This document shows positions 27,618 to 38,265 of a DNA stretch of 64,000 nt, in pieces; position 1 is the first letter of the stretch; the number at the start of each line of letters is the position of its first letter. The DNA comes from Plastoroseomonas hellenica (GTDB lineage: Bacteria; Pseudomonadota; Alphaproteobacteria; Acetobacterales; Acetobacteraceae), in contig NZ_JAAGBB010000036.1 in assembly GCF_018129085.1 (NCBI RefSeq), forward strand, positions 1 to 64,000, in the 5' to 3' direction. The notes beneath the pieces are model-generated. The model was not told where the DNA came from. It was given only the letters and a program-made list of their open reading frames with translations, and did not search any database. The position numbers and the translations under genes were made by a program.

Positions 27618-27770
27618 GCCTCAGTCGCCGGCGCCGGCATCCGCCGGCTTGGCTGACGCGCTGTCAGGCCGCACCCGGCGCGGCTGATGGTCGCGCGCGG
27701 GGCCGCATTCGCGGCCCCGGAGCATCGGCTTCGCCTCGCTCCGCAGGAACCGGTGGCGGCCTGCGGCCGC
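27618..27770 (+). repeat. GC-rich stop-linked repeat, family 3, copy c
   Basis: It starts at the base after the Trm112 stop (GCCTCAGTCGCCGGCGCCGG). It then carries CTTGGCTGACGCGCTGTCAG, GGGGCCGCATTCGCGGCCCC, GCATCGGCTTCGCCTCGC and GGCGGCCTGCGGCCGC. This is the most complete copy. Confidence 0.82.
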
Positions 27771-27806
27771 AAGAGATCCGAGGATGGGAAGGGAGGTTCC
27801 CGACGC

Positions 27807-28181
27807 ATGCCCAATGCCACGGAGATCCGTCTCCGGCGTGCCGAAAATATCTTGGACGTCGCCTTCGACGACGGCAGCCGCTTTGCGCTGCCGGCCGAGT
27901 ATCTGCGCGTCGAGAGTCCTTCGGCCGAGGTGCAGGGGCACGGGCCGGGGCAGAAGGTGATCCTGGCCGGGCGGCGGCATGTCGGCATCATCAGAGTGGA
28001 GCCGGTCGGGCACTATGCGGTGCGGATCGCCTTCGACGACCTGCACGATACCGGCATCTACTCCTGGGATTATCTCCACCAGCTCGGCCGCGACCAGGCG
28101 CGGATCTGGACGGAGTACGAAGCGGCGCTGGCGGCCCGTGGCCTTTCGCGCGATCCGCCGGTCCGCGGCCGGCACCCTTGA
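27807..28181 (+). CDS. DUF971 family protein
   Basis: A small protein (124 aa) of the gamma-butyrobetaine-hydroxylase N-terminal-like (DUF971) family: TEIRLRRAENILDVAFDDGS, FALPAEYLRVESPSAEVQGH, RVEPVGHYAVRIAFDDLHDT and GIYSWDYLHQLG. Members are implicated in Fe-S or iron metabolism by genome context only. ATG 27807 is used; the codons before it belong to the repeat. It may be co-transcribed with the Trm112 gene across repeat copy c. Confidence 0.85.
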   Translation: MPNATEIRLRRAENILDVAFDDGSRFALPAEYLRVESPSAEVQGHGPGQKVILAGRRHVGIIRVEPVGHYAVRIAFDDLHDTGIYSWDYLHQLGRDQARIWTEYEAALAARGLSRDPPVRGRHP

Positions 28182-28185
28182 TCCA

Positions 28186-29067
28186 CTACTCGGCGGCAGG
28201 CTTGCCCGCGAGCGCATGCGCCTGGCAGCCGCGATGGAAGATGCGGTCGCCCTCCACTATGGCGTCGGTCGCAATGTCCGGGGCGGTGTCGAGCGCGCGG
28301 TAGAGCGGCGCGAAATCGGTGTCGAGCGTCTCCCGCAGCAGCGCCTCGAAGCTGTCGATGACGAAGTAGGTCTGCTGGTAGTCATCGATGCGGTAGCGGG
28401 TTCGCATCACGCGCTGCAGGTCGAAGCCGATGCGGTTCGGCGAAGGATCGTCCAGCGCGAAGAGTGACTCGCCGTGGCTGGAGGCGATGCCGGCGCCATA
28501 GATCCTGAGCGCGTCGCCGTCGCGGATGAGGCCGAACTCGACCGTGTACCAGTAGAGGCGCGCCAGCCGGTGCATGGCGCCGAGTTCCAGGGAACGCAGG
28601 CCGCCTGCGCCATAGGCTTGCATGTAGTCGGCGAAGACCGGGTTGGCGAGCAGCGGCACATGGCCGAACACGTCGTGGAAAACGTCGGGCTCCTCCAGAT
28701 AGTCGATCTGGTCCGGCCGCCGGATGAAGCGCCCGGCGACGAAGGTGCGGTTGGCCAGGTGGCGGAAGAAGACGTCGTCAGGCACCAGCCCCGGGACGGC
28801 GACGACCTTCCAGCCGGTCAGGCCGGTCAGGCGCTCGGACAATTCGCCAAAATCGGGAATGCCGGGCTTGGACATCCGCAGCACATCGAGCCCGTCCAGG
28901 AAGGCCGGCACGACCCGGCCGGGCAGCATGGCGGACTGCCGCTCAAAAAGGCGGTCCCACATCGCGTGTTCGGCCGGGGTGTAATCGCTCCAGGCTTGCG
29001 GGATCGTCCAGTCCGCCGCCGCGCCGGGCGGAGGGGTTGCGGGCAGGGTCGCCTTGGCGTCGCTCAT
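28186..29067 (-). CDS. phhA: Phenylalanine 4-monooxygenase
   Basis: PhhA is the tetrahydropterin-dependent enzyme converting phenylalanine to tyrosine. The monomeric bacterial form (293 aa) has iron ligands H131 and H136 in DVFHDVFGHVPLL and E177 in YWYTVEFGL. GLTGWKVVAVPGLVPDDVFF and FHDVFGHV are diagnostic. No pterin dehydratase gene (phhB) is adjacent. ATG 29067 starts MSDAKATLP. It is divergent from an Lrp-type regulator with 95 bases between, which is the usual arrangement for local control of an amino-acid gene. Its 3' end abuts DUF971 at 4 bases. Confidence 0.95.
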   Translation of the reverse strand: MSDAKATLPATPPPGAAADWTIPQAWSDYTPAEHAMWDRLFERQSAMLPGRVVPAFLDGLDVLRMSKPGIPDFGELSERLTGLTGWKVVAVPGLVPDDVFFRHLANRTFVAGRFIRRPDQIDYLEEPDVFHDVFGHVPLLANPVFADYMQAYGAGGLRSLELGAMHRLARLYWYTVEFGLIRDGDALRIYGAGIASSHGESLFALDDPSPNRIGFDLQRVMRTRYRIDDYQQTYFVIDSFEALLRETLDTDFAPLYRALDTAPDIATDAIVEGDRIFHRGCQAHALAGKPAAE

Positions 29068-29162
29068 GGAAACAGCCTGCGCGCAACCTGGCGGAAATTT
29101 GGTTCCAAACTCGCGCCCATATGCGCATTGTTTGGATGCTTGTTTCGAGATTTCCCCTAAAG

Positions 29163-29633
29163 ATGAACCCAGCATTCCAGATGGACGAGGTCGATCGCAA
29201 GATCCTCCGGGCGCTGCAGGAAGATGCGGGCCTCAGCCATGCCGCGCTGGCCGAACGCGTCGGCGCCTCGCCCACCTCGTGCTGGCGACGGATCAAGGCG
29301 TTGGAGGAAGCGGGCGTGCTGCGCGGCGCGGTGCGGCTGGTCGATCCGCGGAGCGTCGGGCGCGGGGTGAACGTCATGCTCCAGGTCCGCATGAAATCGC
29401 ACGCGCCGGAGATGCGCCAGGCGTTCGAGACTTTCCTTCGGGCGCGGCCGGAGATCATGGAATGCTACTCCATGTCCGGCGAATGGGATTATCTGCTGCG
29501 CATCGTCGTGGCCGACGTCGCGGATTACGAGCGCTTCCTCATGCGCGAGCTGCTGAACCATCCCAACGTGGCGGTATCCGCCTCGCACTTCGCCTTGAGC
29601 CAGGTGAAGTACACGACGGCCGTGCCGGTCTGA
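29163..29633 (+). CDS. Lrp/AsnC family transcriptional regulator
   Basis: The product (156 aa) has the Lrp winged helix (MDEVDRKILRALQEDAGLSH, LAERVGASPTSCWRRIKALE) and the C-terminal RAM effector domain (MECYSMSGEWDYLLRIVVAD). It probably senses an aromatic amino acid and controls divergent phhA (inference from arrangement). The shared 95-bp region contains the small palindrome TTGGTTCCAA. ATG 29163 (MNPAFQ) or the ATG five codons later (MDEVDRK) may be used. A terminator follows the stop. Confidence 0.92.
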   Translation: MNPAFQMDEVDRKILRALQEDAGLSHAALAERVGASPTSCWRRIKALEEAGVLRGAVRLVDPRSVGRGVNVMLQVRMKSHAPEMRQAFETFLRARPEIMECYSMSGEWDYLLRIVVADVADYERFLMRELLNHPNVAVSASHFALSQVKYTTAVPV

Positions 29634-29635
29634 TG

Positions 29636-29665
29636 CCACGGACCGGTTGCTTGACCGGTCCGTGG
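29636..29665 (+). terminator. Hairpin after the Lrp gene
   Basis: A perfect 12-bp stem (CCACGGACCGGT / ACCGGTCCGTGG) with the 6-base loop TGCTTG starts 2 bases after the stop codon. No T-run follows. It runs into a short family 3 fragment belonging to the opposite gene. Confidence 0.7.
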
Positions 29666-29697
29666 CCGCGAATGCGGTGCCCGGTGTTTGAGGCCGC
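29660..29697 (-). repeat. GC-rich repeat, family 3, copy g (short)
   Basis: On the minus strand GCCTCAAACACCGGGCACC and CGCATTCGCGGCCAC follow about 8 bases after the UbiH-family stop codon. Only the first and the palindromic blocks are kept. Confidence 0.55.
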
Positions 29698-29705
29698 TGG
29701 TATGA

Positions 29706-30917
29706 TCAGGTCACGCCCATCGCTTGGCGGATGAAGAAGCGCTTCAGCGGCGGTATGCGCCCGACCGCCGCGATGCCGAGCCGGCGCGCGATGCGGAGCG
29801 GCCCGAAATCATTGCCGAACAGCCGCTCCAGCGCATGGGTGGCGCCGAGCATCATCAGCGCGTCCGGCCGCCGCTTCGCTTGGTAGCGCGCGAGCAGCGC
29901 GGCGCCGCCGGGATCCTCGCCGCGCGCCAGCGCTTCGGCGATCAGCGCCGCCAGGGCACCGACATCGCGGAAGCCGAGGTTGAGACCCTGGCCGGCGATC
30001 GGGTGGATGCCATGCGCCGCATCGCCCACCAACGCCAGGCGCGTGTCGGTGTAGCGATGCGCATGCAGCGCCGAGAGCGGGTAGGACCAGCGGCGGCCGA
30101 TGGGCGTGACGCGGCCCAGGTGATCGCCGAGGCGCCGGGCGATCTCCCGCCCATAGGCGGCGTCATCCATGGCGAGTGCGCGCTTCGCGATCGCGGTGCG
30201 CTCCGACCAGACGATGGCGCTGGCATGCGGATGCTCCGGCGTGCCGGCGATCGGCAGTTGCGCGAAAGGGCCGTTGGGCAGGAACTGCTCGAGCGCGGTG
30301 TTGTGGTGCGGCTTCTCATGCGCGATCGCGCCGACCATGCCGAGGCAGCCATAGTCGAGCGTGGAGACGCGGATGCCGGCCTGGTTGCGCAGCGGGCTGT
30401 TGCGGCCCTCGGCGGCGACGACCAGCCGGGCGCGCAGATGGGTGCCGTCCGACAGCGCGATGCGGGCGCCATCCGGCGTGCGGGTGACCTCGGCCCGGGC
30501 CGGGGCGTGGATGCTGAGGTTGGGGAGGGAGGGCAGGCGCGCGTTCAGCGCGACGCGGAGCGCGCGGGCCTCCACCATCCAGCCGAAGGGCGTGTCCCCC
30601 GCCTCCGCGTGGTCGAAATGCAGCGAGAGGGGGGAGGCGGGCTCGCCCGGGCGGCCATCGGCCACGCGGATGTCGAGGATCGGGCAGGGCGGCTCCGGCA
30701 GCCGGTCCCAGACGCCGGCGCGGGCGAGGATGCGCTGCGAGGCGGCCGCGATCGCGTAGCACCGCCCGTCGAAGGCCGGCAGCTCCATCGGCGGCAGCGG
30801 CGCGGCGTCGACGACCGCGGCGGCCACGCCCTCGGCAGCCAGCAGCGCCGCCAGCGTGGCGCCGACCGGCCCGGCGCCCACGATGCAGACGGCGACCTCA
30901 TTCTCCTGCTCCGACAT
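29706..30917 (-). CDS. UbiH/COQ6-family FAD-dependent hydroxylase (ubiquinone biosynthesis)
   Basis: A flavoprotein monooxygenase of 403 aa. The FAD-binding start is VAVCIVGAGPVGATLAALLA, the NAD(P)H/FAD motif follows at GLVVAAEGRNSPLR-like VVAAEGRNSPLRNQAGI, and LVGDAAHGIHPIAGQGLNLG is the GD motif. The family hydroxylates the quinone ring; Alphaproteobacteria often use one or two such enzymes (UbiH, UbiL, UbiM) for several positions, and I cannot say which position this one modifies. ATG 30917 is preceded by GGGACGCC. It is divergent from glnK. Confidence 0.88.
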   Translation of the reverse strand: MSEQENEVAVCIVGAGPVGATLAALLAAEGVAAAVVDAAPLPPMELPAFDGRCYAIAAASQRILARAGVWDRLPEPPCPILDIRVADGRPGEPASPLSLHFDHAEAGDTPFGWMVEARALRVALNARLPSLPNLSIHAPARAEVTRTPDGARIALSDGTHLRARLVVAAEGRNSPLRNQAGIRVSTLDYGCLGMVGAIAHEKPHHNTALEQFLPNGPFAQLPIAGTPEHPHASAIVWSERTAIAKRALAMDDAAYGREIARRLGDHLGRVTPIGRRWSYPLSALHAHRYTDTRLALVGDAAHGIHPIAGQGLNLGFRDVGALAALIAEALARGEDPGGAALLARYQAKRRPDALMMLGATHALERLFGNDFGPLRIARRLGIAAVGRIPPLKRFFIRQAMGVT

Positions 30918-31010
30918 GGCGTCCCGGTGAGCTGTTGCTGCGCGAGGATATAGCGCGCCCGGCTGTGCGCGGCAGGGGCGCCGAACTGCTCCATTCTTGG
31001 GCAGTCAAAT

Positions 31011-31026
31011 TGCACAAAACTTGTGC
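31011..31026 (+). promoter_or_regulatory. NtrC-like binding palindrome upstream of glnK
   Basis: TGCACAAAACTTGTGC has the GCAC-N7-GTGC form close to the NtrC consensus (TGCACCA-N5-TGGTGCA). It lies about 40 bases upstream of the sigma-54 element. This placement suits an enhancer site. Confidence 0.5.
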
Positions 31027-31066
31027 TGTTTGTTGTGCCGGAAGCGATTCCACCCGCAAAGGGGCA

Positions 31067-31082
31067 TGGCACGGCTCTTGGA
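31067..31082 (+). promoter_or_regulatory. Sigma-54 (RpoN) promoter of glnK-amtB
   Basis: TGGCACGGCTCTTGGA matches the RpoN consensus TGGCACG-N4-TTGCA with one mismatch (GG for GC at the -12). The predicted start is about 30 bases before the glnK ATG. It predicts nitrogen-limitation control by NtrC. Confidence 0.75.
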
Positions 31083-31085
31083 TAG

Positions 31086-31463
<378 letters not shown>

Positions 31464-31504
31464 CGCAGCCGGAATGACGAACGAGAGATGGGGGAACTGA
31501 AAGC

Positions 31505-32833
<1,329 letters not shown>

Positions 32834-32847
32834 TAGCGTTCTATCGC

Positions 32848-32875
32848 GGCCTTGATCGCTGCGGCGATCAAGGCC
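32848..32875 (+). terminator. Hairpin after amtB
   Basis: A perfect 11-bp stem (GGCCTTGATCG / CGATCAAGGCC) with loop CTGCGG lies 14 bases after the amtB stop. A C-rich stretch rather than a T-run follows. Confidence 0.65.
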
Positions 32876-32878
32876 CCC

Positions 32879-33003
32879 TCAGGCGCCGGGCGGCCGGCAT
32901 CCGCCGGCCTTGGCGTCGTGCGAGGAGCACGCTCTTCGCGTGGCGCCGGACTACCGGCGGCGCCCATTCGGGCGCTCGGCACGAGCGAAGTGCTCGTGCC
33001 GCT
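32879..33003 (+). repeat. GC-rich stop-linked repeat, subfamily 3-prime, copy 1
   Basis: It begins CCTCAGGCGCCGGGCGG after the amtB terminator. It then has CCGGACTACCGGCGGCGCCC, ATTCGGGCGCTCGGCACGAG and AGTGCTCGTGCCG, which form nested hairpins. The same second half is found inverted at 49484-49568 after another gene's stop codon. Confidence 0.7.
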
Positions 33004-33107
33004 GAGTATGATATCTGTGCGGCGGGCGCGGGGGGAGACCTCCGCGCCCGTTGCGTTTTGCGGTGCGCTGGCGGAGGAATGCGCGCGGTCGGTGGGGGCT
33101 GGGCGGC

Positions 33108-33668
33108 ATGGCGATGCGCGTGATGGCGGTGTGTTGGGGTGTCGCACTCTGCGGCGCCGCCTTGGCGCAAGGTGCGCCGACACCGGTCTGGGAACGGCGG
33201 CAGGGTGACTGGACCGTGGCGCTCACCGGCGGCGATCGGCGCTGCCTGATCGCGGGCGTGACCGAGGCGCCGGTGCATCAGGTGCGGATCCTGGCCCGCC
33301 CAGCCGCGGCGGCGCCTCCACCGGCACGCCCGGGCGCACGTCCTTCGGCGGCACCCGCGGCGCGGCCGGCGGAGCGCCCGACGCTCGAACTGGCCGAACA
33401 TATCGGCGGCGCCAATGTCAGCCTGCAGCCCGGACAGCCCGTCGCCCTGCTGGCGGGTGGCCAGGCCTATGGGCTGGAAGTGACCACCGCCTTCCCGGGT
33501 GGCGTGCAGGCGGTGTTCACCACGCCCTTCAACATCGACTGGACCCGTTCGCGGGAGATCTACCTGGATACCGGGCGGGCATCGCCGCTGCGGCTGGCGA
33601 CGACGGGCCTCGCACAGGCCGGGGCGGTGATGGCGGAGTGCCTGGCCGGGCGGGCACCGGCGCGGTAG
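33108..33668 (+). CDS. Secreted protein of unknown function
   Basis: The product (186 aa) has a signal peptide (MRVMAVCWGVALCGAALAQG) and then WERRQGDWTVALTGGDRRCL, slightly reminiscent of the IalB-like W-x-W-x-C pattern. A Pro/Ala-rich linker (PAAAAPPPARPGARPSAAPA) sits in the middle. The second half has FTTPFNIDWTRSREIYLDTG. Only one Cys pair (C49-region and near-end C) could form a disulfide. No family is certain. The gene stands directly before ftsK. ATG 33108 or 33114 may be used. Confidence 0.65.
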   Translation: MAMRVMAVCWGVALCGAALAQGAPTPVWERRQGDWTVALTGGDRRCLIAGVTEAPVHQVRILARPAAAAPPPARPGARPSAAPAARPAERPTLELAEHIGGANVSLQPGQPVALLAGGQAYGLEVTTAFPGGVQAVFTTPFNIDWTRSREIYLDTGRASPLRLATTGLAQAGAVMAECLAGRAPAR

Positions 33669-33755
33669 CCGCCGGACATCACGCCATATTCTCCTGCCTT
33701 TCCAGGGCCGTCCGCTGTAGATTTCGCGCGCCATATCAGCGACCCTGGCCGAACC

Positions 33756-36380
33756 ATGCCCCGTGCTGCCTCCAATGCCGATCCCCGTCCCGCCGCCAAT
33801 GGGCGGCTCGACCCGCGCCGCTTCGCCTCGCCGGCGGTGCGCGCCGTGCTGCGGCGCCGGATGGGGGAGCTTGTCGGGGTGCTCTTTGCGCTGATGGCGC
33901 TGGCGCTGGCGGTCGCGTTGCTGACCTATGATCCGGCGGACCCCTCGCTCAACACGGCGACCTTCCACGCCACGCGCAACCTGGTCGGGCCGGCGGGCGC
34001 GATCACCGCCGACCTGATGCTCCAGGGCTTCGGCCTGGCCGCCGGCCTGCCGGTGCTCTGCCTGCTCGCCTGGGCCTGGCGGCTGGCGACGCAGCGCGGG
34101 CTCGGCACCTTCCCGCTGCGGTTGATCGGCTTCCTGGCCGGGCTGCCGCTGGTGGCCGCCGCGGTCGCGCTGCTGCCCCTGCCGGGCCATTTTCTGGTGC
34201 AGGCCGGCCCGGGCGGCGCGATCGGCTCGCCCGTCGCCGCAGCGGTCGTGAACGGGCTCACGGCCGCGCTCGGCCCCTTCGGCACCCTGATCGGGAACGG
34301 GCTGATCGCGATCCTGGCGCTGCTCGCGGTCTTCCTGGCCTGCGGCCTCAGCGGCGGCGAATGGCGGGGCGCCGGGCGGGCTGCGCTGGGCGGTGCCCGC
34401 GTGGCGGCCGGGGCCGGGGTGATGGCCGCCGGCGCGGCCGGGCGGCTCGCGCGCGCCTCCGCACGCGGGATCGGTGATCTACGCGGCCCTGGCCATGAGG
34501 ATGACCGGCCCGAGCCGGAAGCGGCATCCTACCGCGCCGCGCCGCCGCCCGAGGCACCGGCCGTCCAGCCGCGCCGGTCCGGCTTCTTCCGCCGCGGCCT
34601 CGATGCGCTGCTGAGCCGCCGCGCACGTCCCGCCCAGGTGCCGCTGCACGAAATGCTGCGCAATGCCGATGCCGCCGCGCGCGTGATCCCGCCCGATGCG
34701 CAGGAGCCGCCCCTCTCCGCGCATCGCGGCCGGCCGCCCAGCATGCCGGATGAGGAAGAGGATGAGGCGCCGCCGCCGCGGCTGCCGCCCGCGTCCCGCC
34801 CCAAGGTCGCACCGCCGGTCGAGGCGCGGCGCAGCAAGGCAGTGCAGCCGGCGCTCGATCTCGGCGAAGAGGGCTTCCGCCTGCCGCCGGTCGATCTGCT
34901 GGTCGCCGCACCTGCGCGCCGCTCCGGCGGGCCTTCGGAGGAATCGCTGCAGGCCAATGCGCGGCTGCTCGAGAGCGTGCTGGATGATTACGGCGTCCGC
35001 GGCCGCATCGCCGAGATCCGGCCCGGGCCGGTGGTGACGCTCTATGAGCTGGAGCCGGCGCCGGGCACCAAGTCGGCGCGCGTGATCGGCCTGGCGGACG
35101 ACATTGCGCGGTCGATGTCGGTGGTCGCAGTGCGCATCGCGACCGTGCCGGGGCGCAACGTCATCGGCATCGAGATGCCGAACGCCAAGCGCGAGACGGT
35201 CTTCTTCTCCGAGATGATGCTGGCCGAGGACTGGGCCCGCACCCCAGGCAAGCTGAACCTCGCTCTCGGCAAGGATATCGGCGGTGCGCCCGTGGTGGCC
35301 GACCTCGCGCGGATGCCGCATCTGCTGATTGCCGGCACCACCGGCTCAGGCAAGTCGGTCGCGGTCAACACCATGATCCTGTCGCTGCTCTTCCGGATGA
35401 CCCCGGACGAGTGCCGCTTCATCATGATCGACCCGAAGATGCTGGAGCTCAGCGTCTACGACCGCATCCCGCATCTGCTGGCCCCGGTCGTCACCGAGCC
35501 TGCCAAGGCGATCGGCGCGCTGAAGTGGACCGTGCGGGAGATGGAGCGCCGCTACCGGCTGATGAGCCAGCTCGGGGTGCGCAACATCGGCGGCTACAAC
35601 GACAAGGTCGGCGCCGCGCGCATCAAGGGCGAGACGCTGACGCGGCGCGTGCAGGTGGGCTTCGACCCGGAGACCGGCAAGCCGGTCTTCGAGGACCAGC
35701 CGCTGGCGCTGGAACCGCTGCCGATGATCGTCGTCATCATCGACGAAGTGGCGGACCTGATGATGGTCGCCGGCAAGGATATCGAAGCCGCGGTGCAGCG
35801 CCTGGCGCAGATGGCGCGCGCTGCCGGGATCCATGTGGTGATGGCGACGCAGCGGCCCTCGGTCGACGTCATCACCGGCACCATCAAGGCGAATTTCCCG
35901 ACCCGCATCAGCTTCCAGGTCACCTCCAAGATCGACAGCCGCACCATCCTCGGCGAACAGGGGGCGGAGCAGCTTCTGGGCCAGGGCGACATGCTGCACA
36001 TGGCGGGCGGCGGCCGGGTGACGCGCGTGCACGGCCCCTTCGTCTCGGATGCCGAGGTCGAGCGCGTGGTCGAGTTCCTGCGCGAGCAGGGCGAGCCCGC
36101 CTATGTCGAGGAAGTCACCGAGGTCGCCGAGGATGAGGACGGCGCCGCGGCCGGCCTGCTCGGCGGCAACACCGATGCCGAGGCCTCGCTCTTCGACCAG
36201 GCGGTGGCGCTGGTCTCCCGCGAAGGCAAGGCGAGCACCAGCTTCATCCAGCGGCACCTGTCGATCGGCTACAACCGCGCCGCCAAGCTGATCGAGCAGA
36301 TGGAGAAGGAAGGCATCGTCGGCCCGGCCAACCATGTCGGCAAGCGCGAGGTGCTGACCCGCAGGAGCGGTGACGAATAG
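33756..36380 (+). CDS. ftsK: DNA translocase FtsK
   Basis: FtsK is the septal motor that pumps chromosome termini during division. The chain (874 aa) has four N-terminal membrane helices (~35-200) and a Pro/Arg-rich linker (~230-400). The RecA-like motor has Walker A GTTGSGKS at 527-534 and Walker [14 protein letters not shown] near 657-669, plus [20 protein letters not shown]. The C-terminal gamma winged helix (~810-874: [20 protein letters not shown]) reads the KOPS polarity sequence. ATG 33756 precedes [10 protein letters not shown]. No terminator is evident before the convergent YopT-like gene. Confidence 0.97.
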   Translation: MPRAASNADPRPAANGRLDPRRFASPAVRAVLRRRMGELVGVLFALMALALAVALLTYDPADPSLNTATFHATRNLVGPAGAITADLMLQGFGLAAGLPVLCLLAWAWRLATQRGLGTFPLRLIGFLAGLPLVAAAVALLPLPGHFLVQAGPGGAIGSPVAAAVVNGLTAALGPFGTLIGNGLIAILALLAVFLACGLSGGEWRGAGRAALGGARVAAGAGVMAAGAAGRLARASARGIGDLRGPGHEDDRPEPEAASYRAAPPPEAPAVQPRRSGFFRRGLDALLSRRARPAQVPLHEMLRNADAAARVIPPDAQEPPLSAHRGRPPSMPDEEEDEAPPPRLPPASRPKVAPPVEARRSKAVQPALDLGEEGFRLPPVDLLVAAPARRSGGPSEESLQANARLLESVLDDYGVRGRIAEIRPGPVVTLYELEPAPGTKSARVIGLADDIARSMSVVAVRIATVPGRNVIGIEMPNAKRETVFFSEMMLAEDWARTPGKLNLALGKDIGGAPVVADLARMPHLLIAGTTGSGKSVAVNTMILSLLFRMTPDECRFIMIDPKMLELSVYDRIPHLLAPVVTEPAKAIGALKWTVREMERRYRLMSQLGVRNIGGYNDKVGAARIKGETLTRRVQVGFDPETGKPVFEDQPLALEPLPMIVVIIDEVADLMMVAGKDIEAAVQRLAQMARAAGIHVVMATQRPSVDVITGTIKANFPTRISFQVTSKIDSRTILGEQGAEQLLGQGDMLHMAGGGRVTRVHGPFVSDAEVERVVEFLREQGEPAYVEEVTEVAEDEDGAAAGLLGGNTDAEASLFDQAVALVSREGKASTSFIQRHLSIGYNRAAKLIEQMEKEGIVGPANHVGKREVLTRRSGDE

Positions 36381-36408
36381 GGCCGCGGCCTGACCGCGCC
36401 GGCGCCTA

Positions 36409-37128
36409 TTAAAAGGCCTTGCGCGTCATGCGCAGCGCATAGCCGCGGACGAAGTCGAGGTTGTCGGCCTGCCTGTAGCAGGACAGCAGCCGCGCGAAGC
36501 TCCAGCGGAACTCGGTCGAGTTCTTGTAGTGCAGGTGCCCGATATTGGGGTCGAAGAAATCCACCCCCGAAGTGAAGGCGCTGCTGAGCACGTGGATGGC
36601 GACCGCATGCGAGCCGCCCGACGGTATCGCGATGGAGAGGTAGTAGAGGCCGTATCCGCGCACCGCGACTTCATGGGCGAAGTCTTCGCCGCGCTGGTCG
36701 GACCAGGTCATCGCCTCCATGCCCGGATCGAGGATCAGGTTGAATGCCGGGGCCGTCGCGTTGAGCGCGCCCCGGATCTGCATCAGGTTGTTGGACTGGA
36801 CGCCCAGCTTATCGCCCATGATGCCGCGCCCGATGGTGGCGAAGACGTTGGACTCGCCCATCGCCTTCTCGTTGCCGGCCACGTATTTGCCGTAGGTGTC
36901 GGAGGCCTTCACGGCCAGCGCCACGCCGTCCGCGCTGGCTTGATCCTTGGGCCAGGGCTGGTTGGTCAGGCGCAGCGAGAGCCAATGCAGGGTCAGCCCG
37001 GCGCAGTAGCCGTTCTTGTTGAGCGCCACCGTCTTGAAGGGCACCGTCTCGGCCTGCGCGAATTCGGCGACGACCTGGCCGTTGCGGCGGGCATCGGGCA
37101 GGAACAGGTTCTGCAGCGGGGTTGTCAT
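36409..37128 (-). CDS. YopT-type (peptidase C58) cysteine protease-like protein
   Basis: The 239-residue protein has no signal peptide and matches the YopT/AvrPphB papain-like layout. The nucleophile is C42 in NKNGYCAGLTLHWL, the His is H174 in GGSHAVAIHV, and the Asp is D193 in VDFFDPNIGHLHYKN, in the canonical Cys-His-Asp order and spacing. Known C58 enzymes are injected effectors or toxin domains, but free-standing homologues in environmental bacteria are uncharacterised. AGGAGG precedes ATG 37128. GC content appears lower than in the flanking genes, and the gene lies alone between convergent ftsK and a Bug gene. This suggests acquisition (inference). No secretion or immunity gene is adjacent. 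Confidence 0.7.
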   Translation of the reverse strand: MTTPLQNLFLPDARRNGQVVAEFAQAETVPFKTVALNKNGYCAGLTLHWLSLRLTNQPWPKDQASADGVALAVKASDTYGKYVAGNEKAMGESNVFATIGRGIMGDKLGVQSNNLMQIRGALNATAPAFNLILDPGMEAMTWSDQRGEDFAHEVAVRGYGLYYLSIAIPSGGSHAVAIHVLSSAFTSGVDFFDPNIGHLHYKNSTEFRWSFARLLSCYRQADNLDFVRGYALRMTRKAF

Positions 37129-37202
37129 TGATCGGCCTCCTCGCCTGATCCCATAGTCCGTCCGGTGGAAAACCGATACGATAAAAGAACGCTCGCGGCG
37201 AC

Positions 37203-37231
37203 TTGACCCTTCGCAGGTGCGGTACTGTGAT
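37203..37231 (+). promoter_or_regulatory. Candidate sigma-70 promoter of the Bug gene
   Basis: TTGACC (37203-37208), a 17-base spacer and TGTGAT (37226-37231) lie 32 bases before ATG 37264. The -35 is near consensus; the -10 matches at four of six bases. Confidence 0.4.
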
Positions 37232-37263
37232 GATGACCTCCGCGTGACGAAAGGCTCCTCCGC

Positions 37264-38232
37264 ATGACGACCCCCGCCATCACGCGCCGCGCGCTCGGCG
37301 CCCTTGGCCTCGGTCTCGCAGCGCCCGCCGTCGCGCAGCAGCCGGCACGGAGCATCCGCTTCGTGGTGCCCTGGCCGCCCGGCGGGCTGAACGACGTGAT
37401 CGCGCGCACCTTCAACGACCGGGTGTCGCGCCTGCTCGGCCAGACCATCGTGAACGACTTCAAGGCCGGCGCCGGCGGGCGGATCGGGGTCGCGGAGGTG
37501 GCACGTGCGGCGCCGGACGGGCTGACCATCGGCATGGGCAATCTCGGCCCGCTGACGATCTTCCCGAACCTCTACCGCGACATGCCCTTCGACGTGGCCC
37601 GCGACCTGGCGCCGATCACCATGTTCGCGGCCTCCCCCCTGGTGCTGGTGGTCGCGAAGGATGCCCCGGCGCAGACCATCGGCGAGCTCGTCGCGCTGGC
37701 CCGCGCGCAGCCGGGGCGGCTGAACTATGCCTCGGTCGGCGTCGGCACCGCGCAGCATCTGATCTTCGAGATGCTGCGCGGGCAGGATGGGGTGCAGATG
37801 GAGCATGTGCCCTACCGCGGCAATGCCGACAGCCTGATCGCGCTGCTGCAGAACGACGTGCAGGCGATGTTCGACACGCTTCCCACCATGCTGCCGCCGC
37901 TCCGCGACGGCCGCGTGCGGGCACTAGCGGTGACGACGCCGACCCGGGTGCCGCAGCTCCCGGACGTGCCGACATTGAAGGAGAGCGGCCTCGATATCGA
38001 TGTCGCCACCTGGTACGCGGTCATCGCCCCGGCCCGCACGCCGGAGCCGGTGCTGACGACGCTCTACGACACCTATACCCGGGTGTCGCTGATGCCGGAG
38101 GTGCAGGCTTTCCTGGCCGAGCAGGGCCTGATCTACCTGCCGAACACCCGCGCCGAATTCGCTGCCCGCATCGCGGCCGAGACCGCCCGTTGGGGCCAGA
38201 TCATTCGTGACCGAGGGATCAGCGTAACCTGA
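37264..38232 (+). CDS. Bug/TctC family tripartite-tricarboxylate-type binding protein
   Basis: An exported solute-binding protein of 322 aa. The start MTTPAITRRALGALGLGLAA contains a twin-Arg motif, so Tat export is likely. The mature part has SIRFVVPWPPGGLNDVIART, VVNDFKAGAGGRIGVAEVAR-like residues and YASVGVGTAQHLIFEML, all typical of Bug proteins that bind carboxylates. No TctA/TctB membrane genes are adjacent, as for most Bug genes. A terminator overlaps its stop codon. The ligand is unknown. Confidence 0.9.
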   Translation: MTTPAITRRALGALGLGLAAPAVAQQPARSIRFVVPWPPGGLNDVIARTFNDRVSRLLGQTIVNDFKAGAGGRIGVAEVARAAPDGLTIGMGNLGPLTIFPNLYRDMPFDVARDLAPITMFAASPLVLVVAKDAPAQTIGELVALARAQPGRLNYASVGVGTAQHLIFEMLRGQDGVQMEHVPYRGNADSLIALLQNDVQAMFDTLPTMLPPLRDGRVRALAVTTPTRVPQLPDVPTLKESGLDIDVATWYAVIAPARTPEPVLTTLYDTYTRVSLMPEVQAFLAEQGLIYLPNTRAEFAARIAAETARWGQIIRDRGISVT

Positions 38233-38261
38233 CGGACACGCGCAGCGCGTCCGTCAGTTTT
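38229..38261 (+). terminator. Rho-independent terminator after the Bug gene
   Basis: A 9-bp stem (CTGACGGAC / GTCCGTCAG) with an inner CGC/GCG pairing overlaps the stop codon and is followed by TTTT. Confidence 0.78.
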
Positions 38262-38265
38262 GCCT

